A stretch of DNA of 64,000 bases from Actinomadura kijaniata NBRC 14229 (GCF_001552175.1 NZ_BCQR01000004.1:62001-126000), one strand, 5' to 3'; positions 24,557 to 31,994 are shown, counted from the stretch's first letter. The notes: generated from the letters alone by a model not told the origin. Numbers and translations: made by a program.

Positions 24557-25582
24557 TCACCCGAAGAAGACCTCGGCCTCGGAGTAGCGCTCCAGCGGAA
24601 CGGTCTTCAGCTCCTTGGTCGCCTCGTCGAGGCCCACGCGGACGATGTCGGTGCCGCGCAGGGCGACCATCTTGCCGTAGTCGCCGTCCTTGACCGCGTC
24701 GATGGCCTGGAGCCCGAAGCGGGTGGCCAGCACGCGGTCGAACGCGCTGGGGGTGCCGCCGCGCTGGATGTGGCCGAGGACGGTGGCGCGGGCCTCCTTG
24801 CCGGTGCGCTTCTCGATCTCGTCGGCCAGGCGCTGGCCGATGCCGCCGAGCCGGACGTGGCCGAACGCGTCGCGCTCGCCGGTCTGCAGCTCCATCTGCC
24901 CGTCGATCGGGTGCGCGCCCTCCGACACCACGATGATCGGGGCGTAGCGGGTCTTGAAGCGGCTCTCGACGTACTCGACGACCTTGTCGATGTCGAACGG
25001 CCGCTCCGGGATGAGGATGACGTTGGCTCCGGCGGCCATGCCCGCGTGCAGGGCGATCCAGCCCGCGTGGCGGCCCATGACCTCGCAGATCAGGGCGCGG
25101 TGGTGGCTCTCGGCGGTGGTGTGCAGCCGGTCGATGGCCTCCATCGCGATGTTGACGGCGGTGTCGAAGCCGAACGTGTAGTCGGTGGCGTTGAGGTCGT
25201 TGTCGATCGTCTTGGGGACGCCGACGACGTTGACGCCGTTGGTGTACAGCTCGCGGGCCACCCCGAGGGTGTCCTCGCCGCCGATGGCGATCAGGGCGTC
25301 CACGCCGAGCCCGGCCAGGTTGTCCTTGATCCGCTCGATGCCGCCCTCGACCTTGATCGGGTTGGTCCGGGACGAGCCGAGGATGGTGCCGCCGCGCGGC
25401 AGGATGCCGCGCACCGCCTCCACGTCGAGGGCGAGGGTGTCGCCCTCCAGCGGACCCCGCCAACCCGCGCGGAAGCCCACGAACTCGTACCCGAAGACCT
25501 GCACGCCCTTGCGCACCACGGCGCGGATCACGGCGTTCAGTCCGGGGCAGTCTCCTCCGCCGGTCAGCACTCCGACGCGCAT
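24557..25582 (-). CDS. pfkA: 6-phosphofructokinase, residues of the pyrophosphate-dependent type
   Basis: 341 residues from ATG 25582, with GGAGAGGG upstream. It phosphorylates fructose 6-phosphate. Motifs: GVLTGGGDCPGLNAVIR at the N-terminus, GGEDTLGVA (Glu103-Asp104), VPKTIDNDL (Lys124, Asp127), EVMGRHAGWIAL and GHIQRGGTPSAFDR. In this family Gly at 104 with Gly (or Lys) at 124 goes with ATP, while Asp104 plus Lys124 is the pyrophosphate-using combination, as in the Amycolatopsis methanolica enzyme. The promoter overlaps a DasR-like operator (25630-25647). Confidence 0.95.
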   Translation of the reverse strand: MRVGVLTGGGDCPGLNAVIRAVVRKGVQVFGYEFVGFRAGWRGPLEGDTLALDVEAVRGILPRGGTILGSSRTNPIKVEGGIERIKDNLAGLGVDALIAIGGEDTLGVARELYTNGVNVVGVPKTIDNDLNATDYTFGFDTAVNIAMEAIDRLHTTAESHHRALICEVMGRHAGWIALHAGMAAGANVILIPERPFDIDKVVEYVESRFKTRYAPIIVVSEGAHPIDGQMELQTGERDAFGHVRLGGIGQRLADEIEKRTGKEARATVLGHIQRGGTPSAFDRVLATRFGLQAIDAVKDGDYGKMVALRGTDIVRVGLDEATKELKTVPLERYSEAEVFFG

Positions 25583-25629
25583 ACCCTCTCCTTCTCCCCA
25601 CGGGGCCTTCCTCGGCTCGCGCGGCCCCC

Positions 25630-25647
25630 ATTGGTCTAGACCATAGT
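25630..25647. promoter_or_regulatory. DasR-like operator (dre) over the pfkA promoter
   Basis: TGGTCTAGACCA at 25632-25643 is a perfect 12-bp palindrome, matching the core of the GntR-family DasR site of Streptomyces. The minus-strand -10 candidate TATGGT (ACCATA at 25641-25646) overlaps it. DasR senses glucosamine phosphates and links N-acetylglucosamine supply to metabolism and development. Confidence 0.7.
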
Positions 25648-25679
25648 GGTTCGGAGCGGGCCGGGGGCGGGTTCGGCGA

Positions 25680-26156
25680 TCACCGGCGCGCGGCTTTGCC
25701 GAAGACCCGCAGCCTCCCCCGGACCTGCACGGCGAAACCTCCGGGGACGCGCCGGAACGCCGCTTTGCGCAGGCGCGGCTCGCCGGTCCCGTCATAGTCC
25801 CAACGGGTCTCGCGGAGGGCCAGTTCCAGCGCGACGGCCGGGGACAGCCCGTCCCGGTGCGCGCGGGCGAAGTCCCAGGAGTCGCGGAACGACCCGCGGG
25901 TGGGACGCTCCGCCGCCCACGCCGTGAACGCCGCCCTCCACCGGTCCCCGTAGCAGGCTGCCAGGGCGGGCCATGCCCGCGCCACCTCCCCCGCCCGTTT
26001 CCGCAGGATCGCGTCGGCGGCGGCGCGGACGGCGGCGGCGTCGAAGCCGGGCGGCAGCGGCCCGCCCGCCGTCATCGCGCGGACCAGAGCCTCCTGCCGG
26101 GCGGCCAGTTCCTCCAGCCCGCCCGGGTCACCGGCGCTCATGTGACCGGTACTCAT
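25680..26156 (-). CDS. Small partner protein of the MNIO enzyme
   Basis: 158 residues. The start ATG (26156) overlaps the MNIO stop by four nt (ATGA). The N-terminal half is helical (LEELAARQEALVRAM, AAVRAAADAILRKRAGEVARAWPAL), then FTAWAAERPTRGSFRDSWDFARAH; the C-terminal half is basic with beta character (WDYDGTGEPRLRKAAF, GFAVQVRGRLRVFGK). There is no signal, membrane segment, Cys cluster or known catalytic motif. It resembles proteins I recall under the name SCO6045-like, found beside DUF692 genes. By analogy with TglI, MbnC and BufC, which deliver substrate to MNIO enzymes, it may bind substrate tails. That is inference. Confidence 0.75.
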   Translation of the reverse strand: MSTGHMSAGDPGGLEELAARQEALVRAMTAGGPLPPGFDAAAVRAAADAILRKRAGEVARAWPALAACYGDRWRAAFTAWAAERPTRGSFRDSWDFARAHRDGLSPAVALELALRETRWDYDGTGEPRLRKAAFRRVPGGFAVQVRGRLRVFGKAARR

Positions 26157-26995
26157 GTGACCGGCTCCAGGCCGGACGCGGCGGCGATGGCGTCGAGCTC
26201 GGCGCGCAGTTCGGCGGCGGGCGGGTAGCGGCCGTCGCGTTCCAGCAGGAAGCCCGGCGGGCGCGTCCGGTCCGGGAGCCGCGCCGACAGCTCGGCGACC
26301 AGGTCGATGACCTCGGGCGGGACGGGCGCGGTGTGGGTGTCGTGGTAGCGGCCCCCGCCCTCCTCGCCGCCCGCGACGTGGCAGTAGGCGACGTGGTCGA
26401 GCGGGAGCCGGTCCAGCAGCCCCACCGGGTCCCGGCCCCGGTTGCGGGCGTTGGCGTAGACGTTGGCGACGTCCAGCAGCAGGAGCACGCCGGTGCGCTC
26501 GACCAGCTCGGTGAGGAAGTCGCCCTCCTCGTACTCGTCGTCGGGCCAGTCGAACAGCGCCGCGATCGGCTCGACGGCCAGCGGTACCGGCAGCTCCGCC
26601 CGGGTGCGGCGGATGTTGGCGGTGAGGGCGTCCAGCGCGGCGCGGCTGCGCGGCACCGGCAGCAGGTGCCCGGCCTCGACGCCGCCCGCCCGCACGAACG
26701 CGACGTGCTCGCTGACCAGCGGCGAGCCGAGGAGCTCGGCGCAGGCGGCCAGGTGCGCGACGCGTTCGGGGGCGACCGGCTCGGCCCCGCCCAGCGACAG
26801 CTTCACCCCGTGCGGCACGACCGACGCGCCCCGGTCGCGCAGCTCCAGCAGGTGGTCGGGGGGATGGGCGAGGTGCACCGACTCGGCGATCACCTCGGTG
26901 AAGCGCAGTCCGGGCAGGTCGGCGACGAACCCGGCGATCTCGGGCCGCCACCCGATCCCCACGCCCAGCCGGGGCAGGCCCTCGGTGCCGTTCAA
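26153..26995 (-). CDS. DUF692 / MNIO-family multinuclear iron oxidative enzyme
   Basis: 280 residues from TTG 26995, whose TTGA overlaps the upstream stop; GGGAGG lies just before it. DUF692 proteins are TIM-barrel enzymes with two or three iron ions that oxidise Cys or other residues in ribosomal peptides (MbnB, TglH, ChrH, BufB). Candidate ligand positions in order: ESVHLAH (Glu39), PHGVKLSLGG (His62), SEHVAF (His97), VEP (Glu142), LLDVANVYANARN (Asp175, Asn178), CHVAGG (His206), HDTH (Asp219, His221), LLERDG (Glu252). All family hallmarks seem intact, so it should be active. It is the third gene of a four-gene coupled operon with two Cys-tailed membrane proteins. Confidence 0.93.
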   Translation of the reverse strand: MNGTEGLPRLGVGIGWRPEIAGFVADLPGLRFTEVIAESVHLAHPPDHLLELRDRGASVVPHGVKLSLGGAEPVAPERVAHLAACAELLGSPLVSEHVAFVRAGGVEAGHLLPVPRSRAALDALTANIRRTRAELPVPLAVEPIAALFDWPDDEYEEGDFLTELVERTGVLLLLDVANVYANARNRGRDPVGLLDRLPLDHVAYCHVAGGEEGGGRYHDTHTAPVPPEVIDLVAELSARLPDRTRPPGFLLERDGRYPPAAELRAELDAIAAASGLEPVT

Positions 26996-27915
26996 CTGCT
27001 GCTCCCTCCCCCGCCGCAACTCGATCCTCCACCACCGCCGCCGCAGCTCGATCCGCCGCCGCCCCCGCCGGAGGAACAGACCGAGGCGCTCGACGAGCAG
27101 CTCGACCCCGAGTAGCCGATGCCTCCGGAGGAGGAGTCGGGCCCGGCCATCTCCAGCAGCCTCCCCAGCCCGGCGCACTGCGTGAAGTCGGGATCGACGG
27201 CCATCAGCGCGGCGGTGCCGAACAGCGCGGTCCCCATCGCGGCGGCCCCGATCCCGTAGGTCGGGTACGAGGGGGCGAGCCGCGGGTCGAGATGGGAGTG
27301 GCGGTTCCGGACGTGTTCGAGCACCTGGTCGGCGGCGCGCGTCCGCTGCCGTTCCCCGCCGCCCAGGACACCGAACAGCAGGAACAGCGCGACCAGGAGC
27401 CCGAGCGGCAGGATCGCCTGGAGTCCTCCCCGTTCGCCGATCGGGGAGGAGACGGCGACGAAGAAGGCTGCCCCGAGGATCCCGTAGAAGACGTAGGACA
27501 TCGACCGCAGCGTCCGCGCGGCCGACGGCGGTGGGACCATGCCCTGCTGGACCAGGCCCTCCCGCATGCCCTCCAGGGCCTGCCGGACGCCCGGGTCGGC
27601 GGTGACGCGGGCCACCGTCGCGACGGCGCGCCGCACCGCGTGGTGGACCGCCAGGTCGAGGGGCGTGGTCGCGGCGCGCGGGTCGGCGACGGCGGTCAGG
27701 CGGCCGTCGGGTCCGGCGATGACCGCCCCGTCCAGCCGGAGCGTCAGCAGCGCCGCCGCCACGGCGTGCCGTCCGCCGCCGGTGAGGTAGGCGATCTCGT
27801 AGGGGTGCGGGTCGCGCACCGGCGGGTGCCCGGCCAGCAGCCGGTGGGCCAGCCACCGGCGCGCGATCGTGAGGGCCAGGGCGAGCGCGACCAGCAGCCC
27901 GAGGAGGGGGATCAT
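26992..27915 (-). CDS. TIGR04222-like membrane protein with Cys/Gly/Ser tail (paralogue 2)
   Basis: 307 residues; ATG 27915 overlaps the paralogue's stop by four nt. N-terminal membrane helix (LLGLLVALALALTIARRWL), then the conserved DPHPYEIAYLTGGGRHAVAAALLTL segment in two parts (PYEIAYLTGG, RHAVAAALL), a soluble helical domain, two more helices (LRSMSYVFYGILGAAFFVAV and AILPLGLLVALFLLFGVLGG) and RHSHLDPRLAPSY. The last about 50 residues are Ser, Gly and Cys; tail cysteines by position are 273, 280, 291 and 300 (CX6CX10CX8C). The tail follows the last hydrophobic part, so it projects from the membrane. Probable substrate of the MNIO enzyme encoded next. Confidence 0.85.
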   Translation of the reverse strand: MIPLLGLLVALALALTIARRWLAHRLLAGHPPVRDPHPYEIAYLTGGGRHAVAAALLTLRLDGAVIAGPDGRLTAVADPRAATTPLDLAVHHAVRRAVATVARVTADPGVRQALEGMREGLVQQGMVPPPSAARTLRSMSYVFYGILGAAFFVAVSSPIGERGGLQAILPLGLLVALFLLFGVLGGGERQRTRAADQVLEHVRNRHSHLDPRLAPSYPTYGIGAAAMGTALFGTAALMAVDPDFTQCAGLGRLLEMAGPDSSSGGIGYSGSSCSSSASVCSSGGGGGGSSCGGGGGGSSCGGGGSSS

Positions 27916-28844
27916 CCGCCGCAGCCACCGCCGCCGCCACCACCGCAGCCGCCGCCACCACCGCCGCAGCTGCTGCTCGACCCGCTGCACCCGGAGGTGG
28001 AGGAGCCCGACGACGAGCTCGACCCCGTGGTGACCGCCGTGGTGGCCGCGAACTGCTTCTGCATCTCGGCCTCGGCGGAGAAGTGCGGGTCGAAGCTGGC
28101 CAGCGCGGGCACCCCGTACAGCGCGACGGCGAACGTCGCGGCGGACGCGCCGTAGGTGGTCCAGGCCGGAGAATAGACCGGGTCGAGGTGCCGCATCGCC
28201 GTACGGGCCCGGTGCAGCTCCCGCTTCCCCTCCGGGGTGACGGCCGCCCAGTGGAACGTCAGCACCAGCGCCACCACGGCCACCGCGATCGTCGCGAGGA
28301 CGAGGAACGCGACCGGCCTGCCACCCGCCACGCCCGCCACGATCCGCACGACCCCGAGCGCCACCAGCGCCACCAGCGGGAGCGCCGCCCGGCGGCGGGC
28401 GCGGCGCGCGGCCGGGCCGAGGACCAGGCCCCGGTCCACCAGGCTCCGCCGGATCGGCTCCAGCTCCGCGCGGACCGACGGCCACCAGCTCAGGTCGCCC
28501 GGCGACTCGGCGCCGTCGCGCAGCCGCCCGTGCACGGCGCGGTCGAGTGGCGTGGCGTTCGCGGGCGGCTCGCCGACGGCCCGCACCTTCCCCGCGCCGG
28601 CCGCCTCGACGGCGCCCTCGGCGCGCAGCGCCGTCAGCACCGCCAGCACGGCCCGGCCGGGCCCGCCGTCGAGGTAGGCCAGCTCGTAGGGGTGCAGGTC
28701 GCCCGCGAAGCGGCGGCCGGGGGCCAGCGCGCGGCGCAGCAGCAGCACCAGCCCGACCAGGACCAGCGCCGCCGGGACGTACATGCCCCAGATGAACAGC
28801 GGACCCGGGATCCCCCAGGTGTCACCCGCGGCGGACAGCGCCAT
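27912..28844 (-). CDS. TIGR04222-like membrane protein with Cys/Gly/Ser tail (paralogue 1)
   Basis: 310 residues from ATG 28844, with GGGAGGG upstream. Same layout as its neighbour: membrane helix near residues 18-37, the DLHPYELAYLDGGPGRAVLAV family segment (PYELAYLDGG), TPLDRAVHGRL, two later helices (PLVALVALGVVRIVAGVAGG and FLVLATIAVAVVALVLTFHW), RHLDPVYSPAWTTYG. The final 37 residues are almost only Ser, Thr, Gly and Cys, with Cys at 286, 293, 300 and 308 (CX6CX6CX7C). TIGR04222 proteins are uncharacterised; the core and tail composition are what I can see. First gene of the MNIO operon. Confidence 0.85.
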   Translation of the reverse strand: MALSAAGDTWGIPGPLFIWGMYVPAALVLVGLVLLLRRALAPGRRFAGDLHPYELAYLDGGPGRAVLAVLTALRAEGAVEAAGAGKVRAVGEPPANATPLDRAVHGRLRDGAESPGDLSWWPSVRAELEPIRRSLVDRGLVLGPAARRARRRAALPLVALVALGVVRIVAGVAGGRPVAFLVLATIAVAVVALVLTFHWAAVTPEGKRELHRARTAMRHLDPVYSPAWTTYGASAATFAVALYGVPALASFDPHFSAEAEMQKQFAATTAVTTGSSSSSGSSTSGCSGSSSSCGGGGGGCGGGGGGGCGG

Positions 28845-28884
28845 GGCGCCCTCCCTCTGTACTCGCCGGTCCCCCCGGCTCATC

Positions 28885-28911
28885 TCTATAGATGCCGGGA
28901 ACCCCGGGTTC
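28885..28911 (-). promoter_or_regulatory. Promoter and palindrome of the MNIO operon
   Basis: On the minus strand TATAGA (28890-28885) is a -10 candidate about 40 nt before the first ATG. Immediately upstream is the perfect palindrome GAACCC-G-GGGTTC (28899-28911), a possible operator in the -35/spacer region. Confidence 0.5.
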
Positions 28912-28954
28912 GTTCCGCGTCAGATGACCCAGAACGGGAAGATCCACCGCCGGT

Positions 28955-29629
28955 TCATCGTTCGTCGTCGCGGTCCAGGCCCTTCTCGATGGCGTAGCGG
29001 ACCAGTTCGACGCGGTTGTGGAGCTGGAGCTTGCCGAGGGTGTTCTGGACGTGGTTCTGCACGGTGCGGTGCGACAGGACCAGGCGCTGGGCGATCTGCT
29101 TGTAGGTCAGGCCCTTGGCGACCAGGCGCAGCACCTCGGTCTCGCGCTCGGTGAGGCGCGGCGCGTCGTCGTCGCGCCGGGGGGCGGCGGCCAGGCGGCG
29201 GTACTCGCCGAGGACCAGCCCGGCCAGGCCGGGGGTGAAGACGGCGTCGCCCTGCCCGGCGCGGGCGACCGCGTCCAGGAACTCCTCGCGGGCGGCGGAC
29301 TTCAGCAGGTAGCCGGTCGCGCCCGCCTTCACCGCCTCCAGGACGTCCTGCTGCTCGCCGCTGGCCGACAGCACCAGCACCCGCACCGGCGGATCGGCGG
29401 CGACCAGCTGCCGGGTGACCTCCACGCCGCTGATGTCGGGGAGTTGCAGGTCGACGATCGCGACCTGCGGCCGGGCCGCGGCGGCCACCCGCACGGCGGT
29501 GCGGCCGTCCCCGGCGGTGGCGACCACCTCGTGTCCGGCCTCGGCCAGGTCGCGGGCCACGGCGTCGCGCCACATCGGATGGTCGTCCACGACCATCACC
29601 CTCAACGGAACGGCAGGAGGTTCACTCAC
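28955..29629 (-). CDS. macR: LuxR-type response regulator (MacR-like)
   Basis: 224 residues from GTG 29629, predicted leaderless (TAGGGT seven nt upstream). Receiver: VMVVDDHPMWRDAV, phosphorylation Asp in VAIVDLQLPDIS, TGYLLKSAAREEFLDAV. C-terminal HTH of NarL/LuxR type: LTERETEVLRLVAKGLTYKQIA, RTVQNHVQNTLGKL. The cognate kinase at 30070-31245 belongs to the MacS family, and the gene order matches the S. coelicolor MacRS pair (SCO2120/2121 from memory), which influences development and cell-envelope genes. The MNIO operon follows 110 nt downstream with its own promoter candidate. Confidence 0.9.
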   Translation of the reverse strand: MSEPPAVPLRVMVVDDHPMWRDAVARDLAEAGHEVVATAGDGRTAVRVAAAARPQVAIVDLQLPDISGVEVTRQLVAADPPVRVLVLSASGEQQDVLEAVKAGATGYLLKSAAREEFLDAVARAGQGDAVFTPGLAGLVLGEYRRLAAAPRRDDDAPRLTERETEVLRLVAKGLTYKQIAQRLVLSHRTVQNHVQNTLGKLQLHNRVELVRYAIEKGLDRDDER

Positions 29630-29636
29630 AACGGCC

Positions 29637-29642
29637 ACCCTA
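29637..29642 (-). promoter_or_regulatory. -10 element TAGGGT before macR
   Basis: The hexamer (ACCCTA on the plus strand) ends seven nt before GTG 29629; this spacing selects the GTG as start. Confidence 0.6.
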
Positions 29643-29792
29643 AGGCCGGTCCCGGACACCGGAATCACCGCGTGATCGAACAGAAGCCGGGGTGTGATCC
29701 TCCGACAAGGGCATGAACAGGGAGGAGAATCCCCGGAACCACCCCCGCGGAGACCTCATGGCGCGAGGCGCGGCGCGCGTGGTTTCCGGGGC

Positions 29793-30131
29793 ATGGGCTC
29801 CACGGTGTCCACCCGGCTCGGGCTGGGCGCGCGGGAGGCCGAGCGCGAGACGCGGCGCGAGCCGGCCGACCGGATCGAGGACCTGCTGTCGGCGCTGCTG
29901 GAACGGGCCGAACGCCTCCTCGCCGACGACCGCGCGGCCGTGCTCGCCGTGGCGCACGCCCTGGAGACCCACCGGACGCTCCAGGGCGAGGACGCGGCGG
30001 CGCTCGGCGCGCACGGCGGACGCGACCCGTTCCGGCCGGGGACGCCGCCGGTGCCGGGCGGCGCGGCGGCTAGCGGGGCGCCGGCACCGTCATCTCGATC
30101 TCGGTCCCCTCGCCCGGGGCCGAGTGGATGA
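29793..30131 (+). CDS. Possible remnant of an FtsH (peptidase M41) C-terminus
   Basis: 112 codons between the macS and macR genes, on the opposite strand. Residues 14-60 (EAERETRREPADRIEDLL, then ALLERAERLLADDRAAVL and ALETHRTLQGEDAAAL) follow the helical end of FtsH proteases, which typically reads EVRRIIEEAYERA, LLxxNRxxLxxxAxALLExETLDGEE. No AAA+ or HExxH domain is present, so it cannot be a protease. It may be a gene remnant, a small adaptor-like gene or a coincidental frame. The last 60 nt run into the 3' end of macS. Confidence 0.4.
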   Translation: MGSTVSTRLGLGAREAERETRREPADRIEDLLSALLERAERLLADDRAAVLAVAHALETHRTLQGEDAAALGAHGGRDPFRPGTPPVPGGAAASGAPAPSSRSRSPRPGPSG

Positions 30132-31245
30132 CGACGGCGCCGTTCAGGTCGCGGATGCGGCCCCGGATGGACTGGACGACGCCGAGGCGGCCGGCGGCGG
30201 CGGCCTCCTCCAGCCGGCCCGGCGGCATCCCGGGGCCGTCGTCGCGGACGCTGACGATCACCTCGCCCGCGCCGTCGTCCTCCAGCAGCACCCACGCGCG
30301 GGCCTGCTCGCCGCAGTGCACGCGGACGTTGTCCAGCGCGGCCCCGACCGCCGCCGCGACCTCGCGGGCGGCCGGCTCGGCGAGCGGCACGGGCGTGGCC
30401 GGGGTGGAGACGGTGACGGTGGTGGAGCCGTAGGCGGTCAGCAGCGGACGCAGGTCGGTCGTGGTCCCCGGGCGCGGCGGGTCCCCGGCGGCCGCCGGGC
30501 GCGGCGGCGGCAGGGGCGCGCCGCGGATGCTGATCAGGTTGCGCAGGGCCGCCTCCTGCTCGCCCGCCATCCGGCCGAGCTCGGCGGCCTCTCCGCCCAG
30601 CTCGACGCCGCGCCGCTGCACCATCGCCAGGACCTGGAGCACCGAGTCGTGGATGCCGCGCGCCAGGCGTTCGCGCTCGCGGGTGGCGGCCTCCAGCTCC
30701 ACCGCCCGCGCCAGCCGCGCCTCGGCGTCCCGGGCCAGCTTCACCACGTGCCCGACCACCATCCCGGCCAGGAACAGCAGCACCACCCCGTTGACGGTGC
30801 TGGGGCCGCCCCGCACGCCGGTGTCGGCGAACACGTGGACGAGGAAGTTGCCCACCGCCAGGATCGCGGCGGCGGCGATGCCCGCGCGCTTGGCGCCGAC
30901 CACCGCCCACGCCAGCACGCTGGCCGCCACCCACGACACCGGCAGCGTCGGACGGCCCTGCTGGAGGTGCGCGGTGGACTCCACCCAGGCGGTCGCCAGC
31001 AGGCAGCCCATCGCCACCGTCATGTCGGCGGCCAGCAGCGGCCAGCCCCGGCGGCGCGGGTCGGAGAACGCGAACGTCGCGTACGCCGTCCACACCGTCA
31101 TCACGGCCAGCACCGCCCAGCCGCCCGCCGGGTGCTCGTACCCGTCGGGACCGCCGGAGTTCATCGCGATCAGGACGGCGGCGTACCCCAGCGCGGCGAA
31201 CCGGTACACCGCGACGGCGCGCCACAGCGCGACCTCCAGCCCCAT
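30070..31245 (-). CDS. macS: MacS-family sensor histidine kinase
   Basis: 391 residues from ATG 31245 with GGAGGTGG upstream. The N-terminal 180 residues contain about five membrane helices. Then the HisKA_3 helix ERERLARGIHDSVLQVLAMV (phosphorylated His), and an HATPase domain with ALDNVRVHC, VSVRDDGPGMP and GRLGVVQSIRGRI. The MacS family is paired with a NarL-type regulator; macR is downstream on the same strand, separated by about 440 nt that include an opposite-strand ORF. plsC lies 32 nt upstream on the same strand, so the two may be co-transcribed. Confidence 0.92.
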   Translation of the reverse strand: MGLEVALWRAVAVYRFAALGYAAVLIAMNSGGPDGYEHPAGGWAVLAVMTVWTAYATFAFSDPRRRGWPLLAADMTVAMGCLLATAWVESTAHLQQGRPTLPVSWVAASVLAWAVVGAKRAGIAAAAILAVGNFLVHVFADTGVRGGPSTVNGVVLLFLAGMVVGHVVKLARDAEARLARAVELEAATRERERLARGIHDSVLQVLAMVQRRGVELGGEAAELGRMAGEQEAALRNLISIRGAPLPPPRPAAAGDPPRPGTTTDLRPLLTAYGSTTVTVSTPATPVPLAEPAAREVAAAVGAALDNVRVHCGEQARAWVLLEDDGAGEVIVSVRDDGPGMPPGRLEEAAAAGRLGVVQSIRGRIRDLNGAVVIHSAPGEGTEIEMTVPAPR

Positions 31246-31277
31246 CGCGGCACCACCTCCGGAAGATCAGTGGTCGG

Positions 31278-31994
31278 TCACTCGTCGTCGCTGACCGGAC
31301 GCGGGGTCTTGCCCGCCATCTCCGCCTTCACCTCGGCGGCGTACCGGTCGACGTACTCCTGGCCGGACAGCTTCCGGATGGCGCGCATGATCTCGTCGGT
31401 GACCTCGCGCAGCACCTCCCGGTCGTCCTCCTTGCCGTAGAAGCGGGAGAAGTCCAGGGGTTCGCCGAACCGCACGCCGGGCCGGATGCCGAGCCGCGGG
31501 TAGGGCTGGCCGGGCGGCATCAGCTCGAACGTGTTGATCATCGCCATCGGGATGACCGGCACCCGCGACTTCAGGGCCAGCCGCGCCACCCCGGTCTTGC
31601 CGCGGTACAGGCGGTTGTCGGGGGCGCGGGTGCCCTCGGGGTAGATGCCCAGCAGCTTGCCCTCGCCGAGGATGCGCAGGCCCGTCTGGAGCGCGGCCTC
31701 GGCGGCGGTGCCGCCGGTGCGGTCCACGGGCACCACGCCGACGCCGGTGAAGAACGCCTTGCTGACCAGCCCCTTGAGGCCCCGGCCGGTGAAGTAGTCC
31801 TGCTTGCCGATGAAGAAGATCGGGCGCAGCAGCGGCAGCGGGCCGAAGAAGTGGTCGGCGAACGACAGGTGGTTGCTGACCAGCAGCGCGGGACCGCGCT
31901 TGGGGACGTTCCTCATACCCGAGTTCTGCGGCCGCCACACCAGGTACATGATGGGCGAGAGGATGATCCTCAGCAGGATCCAGAACCAGAGCAT
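31278..31994 (-). CDS. plsC: 1-acyl-sn-glycerol-3-phosphate acyltransferase (PlsC family)
   Basis: 238 residues from ATG 31994, preceded by AGAGGAAGG. It transfers an acyl chain to lysophosphatidic acid or a similar acceptor at the inner face of the membrane. Motifs: catalytic NHLSFADHFF (HX4D), GVVPVDRTGG, acceptor-binding IYPEGTRAPDN and VPVIPMAMI. The N-terminal hydrophobic segment (FWILLRIILSPIMYLVW) anchors it. Rv2182c occupies the same position in mycobacteria. It is transcribed toward macS. Confidence 0.93.
   Translation of the reverse strand: MLWFWILLRIILSPIMYLVWRPQNSGMRNVPKRGPALLVSNHLSFADHFFGPLPLLRPIFFIGKQDYFTGRGLKGLVSKAFFTGVGVVPVDRTGGTAAEAALQTGLRILGEGKLLGIYPEGTRAPDNRLYRGKTGVARLALKSRVPVIPMAMINTFELMPPGQPYPRLGIRPGVRFGEPLDFSRFYGKEDDREVLREVTDEIMRAIRKLSGQEYVDRYAAEVKAEMAGKTPRPVSDDE

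Noticed and set aside
27912..28020. Gly/Cys tail as a frameshift artefact
   Set aside because: The tail ends exactly at an ATGA junction with the next gene, and the paralogue has the same kind of tail ending at a TTGA junction.
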